From assembly GCF_002835805.1 (NCBI RefSeq), contig NZ_PISE01000015.1, positions 62,001 through 126,000 of the forward strand: a DNA stretch of 64,000 nt. The letters run 5' to 3'. Positions within the stretch are counted from its first letter, which is position 1. Each line of letters starts with the position of its first letter. The notes beneath the pieces are model-generated. The model did not search any database. It worked only from the letters and a program-made list of their open reading frames with translations, and was not told where the DNA came from. Position numbers and translations under genes: made by a program. This DNA is from Niallia nealsonii (GTDB lineage: Bacteria > Bacillota > Bacilli > Bacillales > Cytobacillaceae). Below, piece by piece: positions 1 to 9,942 of this stretch.

Positions 1-123
1 CAAGTTAACACCATGGCCGAGTATGGAAGTTCCTAAAATAATCCGCAGTAATGTTTTTGTCAAAATCAGATAAATACCAATGGCAAATAGCACACCAACA
101 AGAATAGACATCATTGTTTCCAT
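1..123 (-). CDS. mrpC: Mrp antiporter subunit C, N-terminal part (cut by window edge)
   Basis: Start of the MrpC (MnhC/NuoK-like) membrane subunit of the multisubunit Na+/H+ antiporter. About 41 codons are present before the window ends; they are hydrophobic and include the stretch LGTSILGHGVNL, typical of this subunit. The ATG overlaps the mrpB stop (TAATG), which suggests translational coupling. Only the window edge truncates it. Confidence 0.85.
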   Translation of the reverse strand, partial: METMMSILVGVLFAIGIYLILTKTLLRIILGTSILGHGVNL

Positions 124-548
124 TATCGATCATCACCTATACTCATAATAATCGTTATAGCCGTTCCAATAACCGCTAACGCTACCCCTATATCAAAAAT
201 AACAGCTGTTGCAAGCTCCGTTTTACCGAATATAGGGAGATTAAAATAATTAAATGCCTGTGTTAAAAATGGTTGATTTAAAACCATTCCACCTACCCCT
301 GTCAAAACAGCAATTAATACACCAACAGCGGCAAGTACTTTAAAATCAACAGGGATATTTTTGCGGACTGATTCAATATCAAATGTTAGGAATAAAAGGA
401 TTAAAGCGGAAGCAAAGGTAAGTCCTCCAATAAATCCGCCGCCAGGGTAATGATGGCCTGAAACAAACAGGTTAATGGCAAAAGTAAAAATAATGACGAC
501 CGCTACTTTTGTCACACTTCTTATCAGCAAATCATTCGGCTCCTTCAT
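123..548 (-). CDS. mrpB: Mrp Na+/H+ antiporter subunit B
   Basis: MrpB/MnhB integral membrane subunit, 141 residues, the usual length for the family. Four hydrophobic segments are visible, and the motif GHHYPGGGFIGGL near residue 31 is the MnhB signature. It acts in the cytoplasmic membrane as part of the Mrp complex, which exports Na+ in exchange for protons and supports pH and sodium homeostasis. The start overlaps the end of mrpA by 17 bases and the stop overlaps the mrpC start, so mrpA-B-C form one tightly packed operon read leftward. Nothing appears broken. Confidence 0.93.
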   Translation of the reverse strand: MKEPNDLLIRSVTKVAVVIIFTFAINLFVSGHHYPGGGFIGGLTFASALILLFLTFDIESVRKNIPVDFKVLAAVGVLIAVLTGVGGMVLNQPFLTQAFNYFNLPIFGKTELATAVIFDIGVALAVIGTAITIIMSIGDDR

Positions 549-2949
549 TCTTATCCCTCCCAGCTATCTTTAATTTTATTAATGTATATACCCCTAAACC
601 TGCAATGCTCAGCACAAGGATTTCTAACATTGTATCAATCCCTCTAAAATCAACGAGAATGGCATTGACGATATTTTGAGCACCAGCCAGCTTATACGAA
701 TTTTCATAAAAACTAGAAATAGAGTAAAACATACGAGTTCCATTAGCTGAAAGCGCAATAAATGTTATTACTGTACCAACCCCAATCGAGATGACAGCAT
801 TAACTAGCTTAAACGGTATGTGACTAACTTCCTTCTTTAATGCAGGCAAGTGATAGAAGCATAATAAAAATAATGCAGTTGTCACTGTTTCTACAACCAA
901 TTGTGTCAGCGCTAAATCAGGGGCCCTAAATAATACAAAGAAAAAGGAAACTAAAAATCCTAATGCTCCAACAGCAACAATTGCAGTCAATCTAGTTTTT
1001 GAAAATAATACTGCAAAGGCAGAAATAACTACTGCTGTGACAATACCAATATCATATATACTGATAGGCGAATCTCGGGACGTGTCGATTGTAAATCCGC
1101 CAAACATCCATAAAGATCCTCCCACTACAAGAATAATAAAAGAAAAAATATATACTAAATAATGACGAATAGATCCTGTCATATAAAAATCTGTTATTTT
1201 CTTAGAATTATTCTCCATATAGTCCAAACCAAAATTATATAAATTATTTAAAGTCATGGCTTGTGGGTATAATCGATACACCCGGTACCATTTCTTTAAA
1301 TACACATACAACAGTGTTCCAAGAACCGCTACGCCTATCGTCATAAATAATTCTGCATTCCACCCATGCCATGCACTTATTTCTTTTACTTTGATTGTAT
1401 CGGCAAGGGTTGGTAATACTGCGGCAAATGCCGGCTTGAGCAAATATTTTGCAACCGTGTTTGGAAAAAAGAAAAAGATAATGACAAGTGAACCTAATAT
1501 AATAGGAGATATTAACAGCCCAATAGATCCCTCGTGTATATTCTTATCGAGTTTTTCCTGCTTGTTCTTCCCTCTAAATGTTTTAAATACAAGAATCATA
1601 CAGTACACAAATGTAAATACACTAGCTATCCACGCTATAATCGGAATTACTATACCGATATTTTGCATGCTGAATATATTCATAGCAGCAGCATTTTTTA
1701 CTGCCGTAAAAAACATTTCCTTACTTAAAAACCCATTAAACGGCGGAAGCCCTGCCATAGAGAAGCTTCCAATTACAGTAAGCGTAAAAGAAACAGGCAT
1801 AATACTCATCAAACCGCCTAGTCTCCTAATATCACGAGTTCCTGTCTCATGGTCAATAATTCCTACCACCATAAATAGGCATCCTTTAAATGTAGAATGA
1901 TTCACTAGGTGGAAGATAGCTGCAAATATTGCTGCGGCATAAAGGGAGGTTTCGGCACTACTATTTCCATAATACATAGAAGCAGACCCTAATCCAAAAA
2001 GACTCATGATTAACCCTAATTGACTAATTGTAGAGTAGGCTAATAATGCCTTTAAATCTGTTTGTTTTACAGCATTTAATGATCCATACAACAACGTGAC
2101 AATTCCTATGCCTGACACAAGCCAAAACCATTCATACGTTCCCCCAAAAACAGGTGTTAGTCGTGCAACTAAATAGATGCCTGCCTTGACCATTGTTGCA
2201 GAGTGCAAATAAGCACTAATAGGAGTAGGTGCTTCCATCGCATCAGGAAGCCAGATACTAAATGGAAACTGTGCTGACTTGGTAAACGCACCAATCAATA
2301 CCAACACCATAGCGGGGATAAACAAAGCATCTGTATGGATGTTCTCTACAACTTCAAATATTCCTCGAATGCTATTCGTATCGGTGATCATAGAAAGCAT
2401 AATAAATCCTGCAAGCATCGAAAGGCCGCCAAATACGGTAATTAACATAGATTTTTGCGCGCCGTAACGAGATCTTTCCCGCGTATACCAGTACGATATT
2501 AATAAAAAGGAGGACACACTTGTAATTTCCCAAAAAACATATAGAACAAAAATATTATCTGAGAAGACAAGTCCAAGCATCGCACCCATAAATAGAAGCA
2601 AGTAAACATAAAAATTGTGCAGTGCTTCACGATTTTTTGAAAGGTAATAAATCGAATATATAATTACTAACGTACCAATCCCAACAATTAATAAACCAAA
2701 CAAAAGACTTAATCCATCTACATATGCAGTAAAGTTAATATCGTATGAAGGCAGCCAGCGAGCTACCGCATACAATGTATGTCCTTTCGATATTTTGGGG
2801 ATTAATGTAAAAAGGTAAATAAAAATGATGAACGGTACAAGCAGAACAAACCAGCCTGTGTGTATGCGCGGCGTAAACTTTTTATATATAAAAGGCACAA
2901 TGATGGCAAAGAGAAATGGGAATAATATAATCATGTGCAGCCAAGACAT
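532..2949 (-). CDS. mrpA: Mrp Na+/H+ antiporter subunit A
   Basis: Large first subunit of the Mrp antiporter, 805 residues, the normal length for Bacillus MrpA. The first roughly 500 residues are NuoL/proton-translocating like: AFTKSAQFPFSIWLPDAMEAPTPISAYLHSA carries the conserved Lys and Pro residues of the channel (near residue 225). The C-terminal third is the MrpB-like DUF4040 region (near residues 650-790), including FRAPDLALTQLVVETVTTALF. Many transmembrane helices are evident. An AAGGAGGGAG ribosome site precedes the ATG. It heads the leftward mrp operon and diverges from the Usp-domain gene at 3136. Confidence 0.95.
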   Translation of the reverse strand: MSWLHMIILFPFLFAIIVPFIYKKFTPRIHTGWFVLLVPFIIFIYLFTLIPKISKGHTLYAVARWLPSYDINFTAYVDGLSLLFGLLIVGIGTLVIIYSIYYLSKNREALHNFYVYLLLFMGAMLGLVFSDNIFVLYVFWEITSVSSFLLISYWYTRERSRYGAQKSMLITVFGGLSMLAGFIMLSMITDTNSIRGIFEVVENIHTDALFIPAMVLVLIGAFTKSAQFPFSIWLPDAMEAPTPISAYLHSATMVKAGIYLVARLTPVFGGTYEWFWLVSGIGIVTLLYGSLNAVKQTDLKALLAYSTISQLGLIMSLFGLGSASMYYGNSSAETSLYAAAIFAAIFHLVNHSTFKGCLFMVVGIIDHETGTRDIRRLGGLMSIMPVSFTLTVIGSFSMAGLPPFNGFLSKEMFFTAVKNAAAMNIFSMQNIGIVIPIIAWIASVFTFVYCMILVFKTFRGKNKQEKLDKNIHEGSIGLLISPIILGSLVIIFFFFPNTVAKYLLKPAFAAVLPTLADTIKVKEISAWHGWNAELFMTIGVAVLGTLLYVYLKKWYRVYRLYPQAMTLNNLYNFGLDYMENNSKKITDFYMTGSIRHYLVYIFSFIILVVGGSLWMFGGFTIDTSRDSPISIYDIGIVTAVVISAFAVLFSKTRLTAIVAVGALGFLVSFFFVLFRAPDLALTQLVVETVTTALFLLCFYHLPALKKEVSHIPFKLVNAVISIGVGTVITFIALSANGTRMFYSISSFYENSYKLAGAQNIVNAILVDFRGIDTMLEILVLSIAGLGVYTLIKLKIAGRDKNEGAE

Positions 2950-3048
2950 AAAATCTCCCTCCTTATAATTGTTTTAAAAACATTTTTCTATAAATAAAAT
3001 CAGCTTATATCTTTAATATTGATTAAATTGGAAAATTTATTAAATTGA

Positions 3049-3077
3049 TTGACTGATTTTGTAGCATACGTTATAGT
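3049..3077 (+). promoter_or_regulatory. Sigma-A type promoter of the Usp-domain gene
   Basis: TTGACT at 3049-3054 and TATAGT at 3072-3077 are separated by 17 bases, a good match to a vegetative promoter. It points toward the gene at 3136 in the divergent spacer with mrpA. Confidence 0.6.
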
Positions 3078-3135
3078 CATACATAGTTTATTAATAGTGG
3101 TGTAAAAATTCACATCGATTTTGAGGTGAAAAACA

Positions 3136-3828
3136 ATGGAAAAAGGAAAAGAACATATGGACGAAAGTATTCTCGTCTGCGTTTATTATGGTCCAAATGG
3201 TGAACGTCTCATACAAAGAGGCTGTAAAATCGCAAAAATGCTTAATTGTCCACTTTATATACTAACTGTCGACCCAAAGCCCCTTGATGATTTGGATGCT
3301 GAAAAGTCAGGTTATATTGAAAGATGGAAAGAGTTAGCAGATAAACATAATTCTAATACCTTTATTATTCGAGATAATGAAAAAAAACCAATTTCTAAAG
3401 TAATTGCTGAGGTTGCGAGAGAAAAAAATATTACACAAATTATTTTAGGCCAAACAGCTCAAAGTCGTTGGGAACAAATTGCAAAAGGCTCTATCATTAA
3501 CTCTTTATTACGTGAAATTCCTTTTGTTGATCTTCACATCATTTCTGTTGCCCGTTATCTAAAAAATCCAGAAGGCCATTTTGAAAAAGGCATTCGCGCC
3601 TATCTTATAAAAGAACACGAAAATTATCGTCTAATCTTTAATCATACAAAATCTGTAGAATTTGAAGGCATATTCTTTAAAGAATGTGGGACAGACTTTA
3701 ATAACGGCATTTTTAAATTTATGAAAGACAAGGAAACATTACAAGTTGAAGTGCATGAGGATATAGTCAAGGAATTAACAAATGTTGAGATTGATACAAC
3801 TTTAGACTCTAATGATGATTATTTATAA
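3136..3828 (+). CDS. Universal stress protein (KdpD-type Usp domain)
   Basis: A 230-residue soluble protein whose first ~135 residues form a Usp-like Rossmann domain of the kind found in KdpD: ESILVCVYYGPNGERLIQRG at the start and the nucleotide-loop region ILGQTAQSRWEQIAKGS near residue 110. The C-terminal ~90 residues are not recognised. There is no kinase domain. Ribosome site GAGGTG precedes the ATG at 3136; a second in-frame ATG at 3157 is possible. It is divergent from the mrp operon, so a role in ion or stress sensing near Mrp is an inference only. A strong terminator follows. Confidence 0.75.
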   Translation: MEKGKEHMDESILVCVYYGPNGERLIQRGCKIAKMLNCPLYILTVDPKPLDDLDAEKSGYIERWKELADKHNSNTFIIRDNEKKPISKVIAEVAREKNITQIILGQTAQSRWEQIAKGSIINSLLREIPFVDLHIISVARYLKNPEGHFEKGIRAYLIKEHENYRLIFNHTKSVEFEGIFFKECGTDFNNGIFKFMKDKETLQVEVHEDIVKELTNVEIDTTLDSNDDYL

Positions 3829-3837
3829 TAATGATTT

Positions 3838-3866
3838 CTCCACCTAATGACGGGTGGAGTTTTTTT
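3838..3866 (+). terminator. Rho-independent terminator after the Usp gene
   Basis: CTCCACC and GGTGGAG form a stem around a 7-8 base loop, followed by seven T residues. It lies 10 bases after the stop codon. Confidence 0.88.
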
Positions 3867-3890
3867 ATAATCAAAAGCTAATTAACTCGC

Positions 3891-4448
3891 TTATAGATTT
3901 ACATCCACCTTCACCAAACGCTTCTCTTCCTTATTTATTCCTATATATCTTAACGTTTCAGAGGGCGAGTGATGATGATAGGTCTCCATTAAAATAGAAA
4001 TAGCAATTCCTTTTCTATAAGCATGATAGCCAAACGTTTTTCTCAATGTATGCATGCCAATTTTCCCTGGAATTCCAACTTCCTTTGCCGCATTATGAAT
4101 AATTCGATACGCCTGCTGACGAGTAATCGCTTGATCATTTTTCTTTGATTTAAAAAGAAAATCTTCCTCTTTAAAATCATGGTCTTTTAAATATTCTTCC
4201 AATTCTATATAGATCCGGTTATTTATATAGTAAGCTTTTTGATCATTAGAATCCTGCAAATATAAAAATTCCTTTATTCCATCCTGATCTCGTATATCAC
4301 CAACTTTTAGCGAAAGTAAATCACTGACTCTTATTCCCGTATTAATGCCAAAAACAAACAGTAATAAGTCTCTTTGTGATTGTTTTTTTAGGACCTCTTT
4401 AATTGCATTAATACTTTCAATATCTTTTATAGGGTCGACATATTCCAT
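3891..4448 (-). CDS. Tyrosine recombinase, catalytic domain only
   Basis: A 185-residue protein consisting of just the tyrosine recombinase/phage integrase catalytic domain; typical integrases are 300-400 residues with N-terminal DNA-binding arms, which are absent here. The catalytic set is visible: Arg in GINTGIRVSDLL (near residue 40), HTLRKTFGYH (HxxR, near 134), a His in the HHHSPSE stretch, and the nucleophile Tyr in LRYIGI (near 170). Small stand-alone recombinases of this kind occur in many Bacillaceae. No flanking repeats were seen that would make it the integrase of an adjacent element. Its role is unknown. Confidence 0.82.
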   Translation of the reverse strand: MEYVDPIKDIESINAIKEVLKKQSQRDLLLFVFGINTGIRVSDLLSLKVGDIRDQDGIKEFLYLQDSNDQKAYYINNRIYIELEEYLKDHDFKEEDFLFKSKKNDQAITRQQAYRIIHNAAKEVGIPGKIGMHTLRKTFGYHAYRKGIAISILMETYHHHSPSETLRYIGINKEEKRLVKVDVNL

Positions 4449-4676
4449 CGATTATCCTCCTAGATAAGTTACATAACTTAATGTTAACAATAAATAAGTA
4501 ACATTACAAACAGAAAACATTAAGAAAACATTAAAATTTTCATCATATTATTATTTATATTATGTACTTTATTTGATAAATTAATGAAATATTGGCCATA
4601 GAACAGGCTGGCATTTGTTATTTAATGATAATTTTTAACATTAAAATTAAAACAGAATTTCCTTATGTTACATAAT

Positions 4677-4703
4677 AAAAAACCGCCCCTGTTTAAAGGA
4701 CGG
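4677..4703 (-). terminator. Terminator of selO
   Basis: On the minus strand CCGTCC and GGGCGG pair (one G-T wobble) around an 8-base loop, then six T residues. It lies 20 bases past the selO stop. The 4449-4676 spacer otherwise holds only AT-rich sequence with no ORF or clear signal. Confidence 0.8.
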
Positions 4704-4723
4704 AATCTTTTATGATGGAGTTA

Positions 4724-6187
4724 TTAAGTGCCGCAATAAGTTCTATATGGCGCAGTTTCCTTAGAAGGTTGAGCATACTCTATCTGCTTATCCGTATGTT
4801 CGTATGGTTTGGATAGTGCGTCCAGCAATCGTTTCATTATGCTATAGTCGCCCTGCTCCACCGCAGCTTCTAACGCTTCTTCTACTCGGTGATTCCGTGG
4901 AATTACAGCAGGATTGTTGTTTTTCATCAACTGAGTTCTCTCCTCCTTTGACTCTTTTTGTCTACCAAGCCTTTCCTGCCAAAGCTTATGCCATTGAGTA
5001 AATTCTAGACTTTTAAACATAGGTGTATCTTCCTGTTCAGCAAAAGTCAGTGCAACAAAAACATTTGTATAGTCTGCACGATATTTTTCCATTATTTTAA
5101 GAAGGTTGCTGATGAGCTCCTCATCTTCTGTTTCTGCATTAAATAAACCTAGTTTTCTTCTCATCCCATTAAGCCAATTAGCATAGTATATTGGACCATA
5201 TGCAGATATTTCAGTCTGCGCTAGTTCAAGTGCTTTTTTTTCATCATCAGCCAATAATGACAAGAGGCTCTCTGCAAAGCGAGCAAGATTCCAGCCGCCT
5301 ATCGATGGCTGATTACTATAGCTATAGCGTCCTTCTCTATCTATTGAACTGAATACTGTTTCTGGATCATAAACATCCATAAAGGCGCAAGGGCCATAGT
5401 CAATGGTTTCTCCGCTTATTGTCATATTATCAGTATTCATTACCCCATGAATAAAACCAACCAGCTGCCATTTCGCAATAAGCGATGCCTGTTGTTTAAT
5501 AACTTCCTGAAGCAAACAAAGGTAAGGATTCTCTTTTGTTTTTAATTCAGGATAATGCCTTGTTATTGTATAATCAGCCAAACTGCGAATTTCATCCACT
5601 GTCCCCCAGTTTGCCGCATACTGAAAGGTCCCGACCCGCAAATGACTAGAAGCTACACGAGTCAAAATGGCACCCGGAAGTTCTTTTTCACGAATAATTG
5701 ACTCTCCAGTTGTTACTACGGCTAAGCTGCGAGTTGTCGGAATACCAAGGGCATACATCGCTTCACTAATAATATATTCCCTAAGCATCGGTCCAAGTGA
5801 TGCTCGACCATCGCCGCCTCGAGAATAGGGAGTTCTTCCTGGTCCTTTCAACTGAACATCAATCCGCTTACCTTTTGGTGTAATCTGTTCCCCTAAAAGG
5901 ATTGCTCGACCGTCACCCAACCGATTAAAATAGCCAAATTGATGCCCCGCATAAGCTTGTGCAAGAGGAGCAGCCCCTTTTGGAGTTTTATTCCCCGCAA
6001 ATATTGCCGCACCCTCCTCACTTTGCAGCTGTTCTCTATCCAATCCAATGGATGCTGCTAATTGATCATTAAATATAACCAGTTTTGGTTCGCTCACAGG
6101 AGTTGGCAGTATGTTCGAAAAAAATAATGGGGGAAGTTCTGCGTAGCTATTCTCTAAATTCCATCCTTTTTTTTCACTTGTCGTCAT
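4724..6187 (-). CDS. selO: Protein adenylyltransferase SelO (YdiU/UPF0061)
   Basis: Pseudokinase-fold enzyme that transfers AMP from ATP to Ser/Thr/Tyr of target proteins, linked to redox stress in other bacteria. The 487 residues match family length. Diagnostic stretches are [20 protein letters not shown] (near residue 76), [20 protein letters not shown] (near 114), and [19 protein letters not shown] (near 245), which holds the metal-binding Asn and Asp. The protein ends in YCGT, with the C-terminal Cys common in this family. It has its own terminator and no operon partners. Confidence 0.93.
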   Translation of the reverse strand: MTTSEKKGWNLENSYAELPPLFFSNILPTPVSEPKLVIFNDQLAASIGLDREQLQSEEGAAIFAGNKTPKGAAPLAQAYAGHQFGYFNRLGDGRAILLGEQITPKGKRIDVQLKGPGRTPYSRGGDGRASLGPMLREYIISEAMYALGIPTTRSLAVVTTGESIIREKELPGAILTRVASSHLRVGTFQYAANWGTVDEIRSLADYTITRHYPELKTKENPYLCLLQEVIKQQASLIAKWQLVGFIHGVMNTDNMTISGETIDYGPCAFMDVYDPETVFSSIDREGRYSYSNQPSIGGWNLARFAESLLSLLADDEKKALELAQTEISAYGPIYYANWLNGMRRKLGLFNAETEDEELISNLLKIMEKYRADYTNVFVALTFAEQEDTPMFKSLEFTQWHKLWQERLGRQKESKEERTQLMKNNNPAVIPRNHRVEEALEAAVEQGDYSIMKRLLDALSKPYEHTDKQIEYAQPSKETAPYRTYCGT

Positions 6188-6411
6188 ATTGTCTCCTTAT
6201 CCTTTTTGTTCTTTAAAATGAACGTTTTTTTAAATACGTTTCCTTTTTAATATCTGCTTCTTAAATTTTTATTATACCGTTTCTCGAGAGACTAAACGTT
6301 AAAAAACACTTCTAGAGCAAAAGGGGAAAAATAATTTAAACGTGAATAGTAGATATAAAAATTAGAAATACCAACAGCGTGTATCATAGAACATAAACAA
6401 TATGGGAATAA

Positions 6412-6450
6412 AAAAGGCTTTAGTTTTATACTATAGAGCCAAAGCCTTTT
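6412..6450 (-). terminator. Terminator of the SH3b gene
   Basis: AAAAGGCTTT and AAAGCCTTTT form a 10-bp stem with a 19-base loop and T-rich flanks on either strand. It lies 78 bases beyond the SH3b protein stop. The rest of the 6188-6527 gap is AT-rich with nothing recognised. Confidence 0.72.
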
Positions 6451-6527
6451 CTATTTTTGAGGAAATTTCACTTTATATCCTAAATGGAAGGATTTCTAAT
6501 AATTTAGTGGTTTATCTATTCCTAGCA

Positions 6528-7238
6528 TTATTCATATTTGACGCGATGATCATACACTTTCCATTTAGATCCATCTTTTTGGAAGTAAATAGTGGTTGTC
6601 TTATTTCCATCCATTTCATTTAAATGGTATTGAGAGACAAGCAAATATTCCTGGCCATTCTTTTTATAACTAGAAATGACAGGCTTCTTTGGTTCGTATT
6701 TTAAATCCCAATCAATTGGATAGAGGGCCAATCCCCAAATTTCCGTTTCCATGATATGATATAATTGTGTTCCATTTTTATTCTTTCCTGCTTTTCTAAA
6801 CTGCTGTTTTATATATTTGTCTATATATGATTTTTTAAACTTAGAAGCCATTATAGAATTGATTTGTACCTTTGTATAATTCTTCTCCCATGTAATTCTT
6901 TGTGTTTTATCCGCTTCTTGCACAAGCTTCCTTGCATTACTGACAGACATACTGCTATAAATTTTTAAATAATCATCTGATACATATCCATTCTTATTCT
7001 TGTACTTAATTTGAATCCAGCCATTTTTGGAACTATAAACAGAGACAATTGTATTATCCTTTAATGTTTCAACTATCTTATATTTTGTTCCTGGCCCGCT
7101 TCGCATGTTTAGAACACCACTTTTTATATCGACTTCTCCTTTTTTTGCAGCAGCTTCAGCTTTTACCTCGCTGAAGGGAATAAATATCCCTAACACTAAA
7201 AAAAATGATAATAATCCCTTTAGAAGTTTACTTTTCAT
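6528..7238 (-). CDS. Secreted SH3b-domain protein
   Basis: A 236-residue exported protein. Residues 1-30 form a signal peptide (LLSFFLVLGIFIPFSEVKAEA). A bacterial SH3 domain follows at about residues 36-95, with the hallmark LNMRSGPGTKYKIVETL and the WIQIKYKNKNGYVSDDYL closing strand. The C-terminal ~130 residues are not recognised. SH3b domains usually bind cell-wall peptide bridges, so a cell-envelope role is likely. No catalytic hydrolase domain is seen. It stands alone with its own terminator. Confidence 0.75.
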   Translation of the reverse strand: MKSKLLKGLLSFFLVLGIFIPFSEVKAEAAAKKGEVDIKSGVLNMRSGPGTKYKIVETLKDNTIVSVYSSKNGWIQIKYKNKNGYVSDDYLKIYSSMSVSNARKLVQEADKTQRITWEKNYTKVQINSIMASKFKKSYIDKYIKQQFRKAGKNKNGTQLYHIMETEIWGLALYPIDWDLKYEPKKPVISSYKKNGQEYLLVSQYHLNEMDGNKTTTIYFQKDGSKWKVYDHRVKYE

Positions 7239-7636
7239 TAAATCTTCCCCCAGTCTTTTTTCCTTTCTAATTTTTTGTAAAAAAGCCTAATAGATGTAAT
7301 TTAATGGTATACCCTCCTTAAATGAACAATCAATTAGTATCATTAGTTAAATATCTTGCAAATCCGACATAGGCTTCTTTTTATTGTCGAAAGAAAGATG
7401 TACATGAATAGAATTTCTGTTTCAGCCCTAAACTATATTTTAGTTCCATGAACATTACATATATCAAAAATACTAGTTAATTGAGAAAGGCATATAGTAA
7501 TTGAAAATCAAGCTTTCACAATCAAAATTCGTTTCAATCTCTTTTACGATTGCCAAGTTTTCAATGGGGAAAACAATTACTGAATTTCATTTACAATGTC
7601 TAATAAAATAATTTACAAAAAGTTGAGTGTTATTTC

Positions 7637-7663
7637 TTGACAAAATAATAAGGTTTATATAAT
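7637..7663 (+). promoter_or_regulatory. Candidate promoter of ahpCF
   Basis: TTGACA at 7637-7642 and TATAAT at 7658-7663, spacing 15 bases (shorter than the usual 17). It lies about 105 bases upstream of ahpC and directly before a PerR-box-like site. Bases 7239-7636 contain no recognisable gene. Confidence 0.6.
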
Positions 7664-7676
7664 AATAAATTTGAAA

Positions 7677-7691
7677 TTAGAATTATTATTG
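7677..7691 (+). promoter_or_regulatory. PerR-box-like operator of ahpCF
   Basis: TTAGAATTATTATTG matches the PerR consensus TTATAATTATTATAA at 12 of 15 positions. It lies about 14 bases downstream of the candidate -10, a position that would block transcription. PerR control of ahpCF is established in Bacillus subtilis; its presence here is inferred from the site. Confidence 0.6.
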
Positions 7692-7698
7692 GTTAATT

Positions 7699-7726
7699 AG
7701 AGTTTTGACTAATATGCCAAAACTCT
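7699..7726 (+). repeat. Inverted repeat in the ahpC leader
   Basis: AGAGTTTTG and CAAAACTCT form a perfect 9-bp stem with a 10-base loop, between the PerR-like box and the ribosome site. It has no T run, so it is unlikely to terminate. It could stabilise the mRNA 5' end. Confidence 0.6.
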
Positions 7727-7766
7727 CTATTTATAAATTTCAAAACATACTTAGGAGGAATTAATT

Positions 7767-8330
7767 ATGTCTCTAATTGGAAAAGAAGTACAACCATTCA
7801 AAGCATCAGCTTACCGCAACGGTGAATTTATTGACGTTACAGAAGAAAGCTTAAAAGGACAATGGAGCATTTTCTGCTTCTATCCAGCAGATTTTACATT
7901 TGTTTGCCCTACAGAACTTGAGGATCTTCAAAACCAATATGCAGCTCTTAAAGAACTTGGAGTAGAGGTATATTCTGTTTCAACAGATACTCATTTTACA
8001 CATAAAGCATGGCATGATCACTCAGAAGCTATTGGCAAAATCGAATATATTATGATTGGTGACCCTTCACAAAAAATCTCTCGCAACTTTGATGTACTAG
8101 ACGAAGAAGAAGGTCTTGCTGATCGTGGTACATTCATTATTGATCCAGATGGCGTTATTCAAACAGTTGAAATCAATGCTGGCGGTATCGGCCGTGACGC
8201 AAGCACTCTTGTTAATAAAGTTAAAGCAGCACAATATGTTCGCAACAATCCAGGGGAAGTTTGTCCAGCAAAATGGCAAGAAGGTTCTGCAACACTTAAA
8301 CCTAGCCTAGATCTTGTAGGAAAAATTTAA
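7767..8330 (+). CDS. ahpC: Alkyl hydroperoxide reductase AhpC (peroxiredoxin)
   Basis: Two-Cys peroxiredoxin that reduces H2O2 and organic hydroperoxides in the cytoplasm. 187 residues, standard length. The peroxidatic Cys sits in [12 protein letters not shown] (near residue 47) and the resolving Cys in GEVCPAKW (near 166). It starts at an ATG after the strong site AGGAGGAATTA. Its partner ahpF follows 12 bases downstream, so the two form the classic ahpCF operon. A PerR-like operator upstream points to peroxide induction. Confidence 0.97.
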   Translation: MSLIGKEVQPFKASAYRNGEFIDVTEESLKGQWSIFCFYPADFTFVCPTELEDLQNQYAALKELGVEVYSVSTDTHFTHKAWHDHSEAIGKIEYIMIGDPSQKISRNFDVLDEEEGLADRGTFIIDPDGVIQTVEINAGGIGRDASTLVNKVKAAQYVRNNPGEVCPAKWQEGSATLKPSLDLVGKI

Positions 8331-8342
8331 GGAGCGCGATAA

Positions 8343-9872
8343 ATGCTACTGGATACAGAGATAAAAGCACAATTAAACCAATATCTTCAACTAATGGAAG
8401 GCGATACAGTACTTAAGGTGAGCGCAGGTTCCGACGAGGTTTCTCGTGACATGCAGGCTCTAGTAGATGAATTAGCCACTATGTCCTCCAAAATTAAAGT
8501 GGAGAATACACAGCTGCAAAGAACACCAAGCTTTAGTGTAAATCGCATTGGCGAAGACACTGGTGTAACATTTGCTGGTATTCCTCTTGGACATGAATTC
8601 ACTTCATTAGTATTGGCTCTGCTGCAAGTAAGCGGCAGACCTCCGAAGGTTGATCAAAAAGTAATTGATCAAATCAAAAATATTAAGGGCGATTATCATT
8701 TTGAATCCTACATTAGTTTAAGTTGCCACAACTGTCCTGATGTTGTACAAGCATTAAATTTAATGAGCATTCTTAGCCCTGGCATTACACATACCATGAT
8801 TGATGGTGCAGCTTTTAAAGAAGAAGTAGAAAGCAAAAATATCATGGCAGTACCAACAGTATTCCTAAACGGAGAATCATTTGGAAGCGGCCGCATGTCA
8901 GTAGAGGAAATCCTTGCTAAGATAGGCAATGCTCCAGACGCATCGGAATTTTCTGATAAAGATCCATTCGATGTGCTTGTTGTCGGCGGCGGACCTGCTG
9001 GTGCAAGTGCAGCTATCTACGCAGCGCGTAAAGGTATTCGTACAGGAATTGTAGCTGAACGTTTTGGCGGTCAAATCATGGATACTATGAGCATTGAGAA
9101 CTTTATCAGTATGAAATATACAGAAGGTCCTAAACTCGCAGCAAGTCTTGAAGAACATGTGAAAGAATATGATATTGATGTAATGAATTTACAGCGTGCC
9201 AAACGCCTAGAAAAGAAAGATCTTATCGAGATTGAACTAGAAAACGGTGCTGTTCTGAAGAGTAAAGCTGTAATCCTTTCAACAGGTGCTCGCTGGCGCA
9301 ATGTTGGCGTACCTGGTGAAGCAGAATTCAAAAATAAAGGGGTTGCCTACTGCCCACATTGCGATGGTCCATTATTTGCTGGAAAACGCGTAGCTGTTAT
9401 TGGCGGCGGTAATTCGGGTGTTGAAGCAGCAATTGATTTAGCTGGCATTGTGAAACATGTAACGGTTCTTGAGTTTTCATCAGAACTGAAAGCTGATTCT
9501 GTATTGCAAGAGCGTCTTCATAGTCTGCCAAATGTAACAGTTCTTAAAAATGCTCAAACAAAAGAAATTACTGGAACCGATAAGGTAAACGGTATTTCCT
9601 ATATGGATCGTGAGACAGAGGAAATAAAACATATTGAACTAGAAGGTGTGTTTGTTCAGATTGGTCTTGTACCGAATACTGATTGGTTAGGCGACACAGT
9701 TGAACGAACTAGAATGGGTGAGATTGTAGTAAATAACCACGGTGCAACAAATGTACCTGGAGTGTTTGCTGCAGGAGACTGTACAAATAGTCCATATAAA
9801 CAGATTATTATTTCAATGGGATCAGGCGCCAATGCATCTTTAGGTGCTTTCGATTATCTAATTAGAAATTAA
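8343..9872 (+). CDS. ahpF: Alkyl hydroperoxide reductase subunit F (NADH:peroxiredoxin reductase)
   Basis: Flavoprotein that passes electrons from NADH to AhpC. The 509 residues carry an N-terminal double thioredoxin-like domain with the CHNC redox pair (near residue 129), an FAD-binding motif [19 protein letters not shown] (near 211), a second Cys pair in [12 protein letters not shown] (near 336) and an NAD-binding VIGGGNSG motif (near 355). The Cys pairs are intact. It follows ahpC in one operon and is followed by a hairpin. Confidence 0.97.
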   Translation: MLLDTEIKAQLNQYLQLMEGDTVLKVSAGSDEVSRDMQALVDELATMSSKIKVENTQLQRTPSFSVNRIGEDTGVTFAGIPLGHEFTSLVLALLQVSGRPPKVDQKVIDQIKNIKGDYHFESYISLSCHNCPDVVQALNLMSILSPGITHTMIDGAAFKEEVESKNIMAVPTVFLNGESFGSGRMSVEEILAKIGNAPDASEFSDKDPFDVLVVGGGPAGASAAIYAARKGIRTGIVAERFGGQIMDTMSIENFISMKYTEGPKLAASLEEHVKEYDIDVMNLQRAKRLEKKDLIEIELENGAVLKSKAVILSTGARWRNVGVPGEAEFKNKGVAYCPHCDGPLFAGKRVAVIGGGNSGVEAAIDLAGIVKHVTVLEFSSELKADSVLQERLHSLPNVTVLKNAQTKEITGTDKVNGISYMDRETEEIKHIELEGVFVQIGLVPNTDWLGDTVERTRMGEIVVNNHGATNVPGVFAAGDCTNSPYKQIIISMGSGANASLGAFDYLIRN

Positions 9873-9887
9873 ATAATGATTGGAACA

Positions 9888-9921
9888 AAAAAAGAAAGCC
9901 GCTTTTAATAAAGCGGCTTTC
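9888..9921. terminator. Hairpin terminator after ahpF
   Basis: GAAAGCCGCTTT and AAAGCGGCTTTC form a 12-bp stem with loop TAAT, 21 bases after the ahpF stop. The T run is better on the minus strand, so it may serve both directions. Confidence 0.75.
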
Positions 9922-9942
9922 AGACTGTAGACTGCTTGATTC

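Noticed and set aside
1256-1900. 214-codon plus-strand ORF within mrpA
   Set aside because: Antisense shadow of the strongly conserved mrpA coding sequence.
6402-6623. 73-codon plus-strand ORF
   Set aside because: It starts inside a terminator and overlaps the SH3b gene on the other strand.
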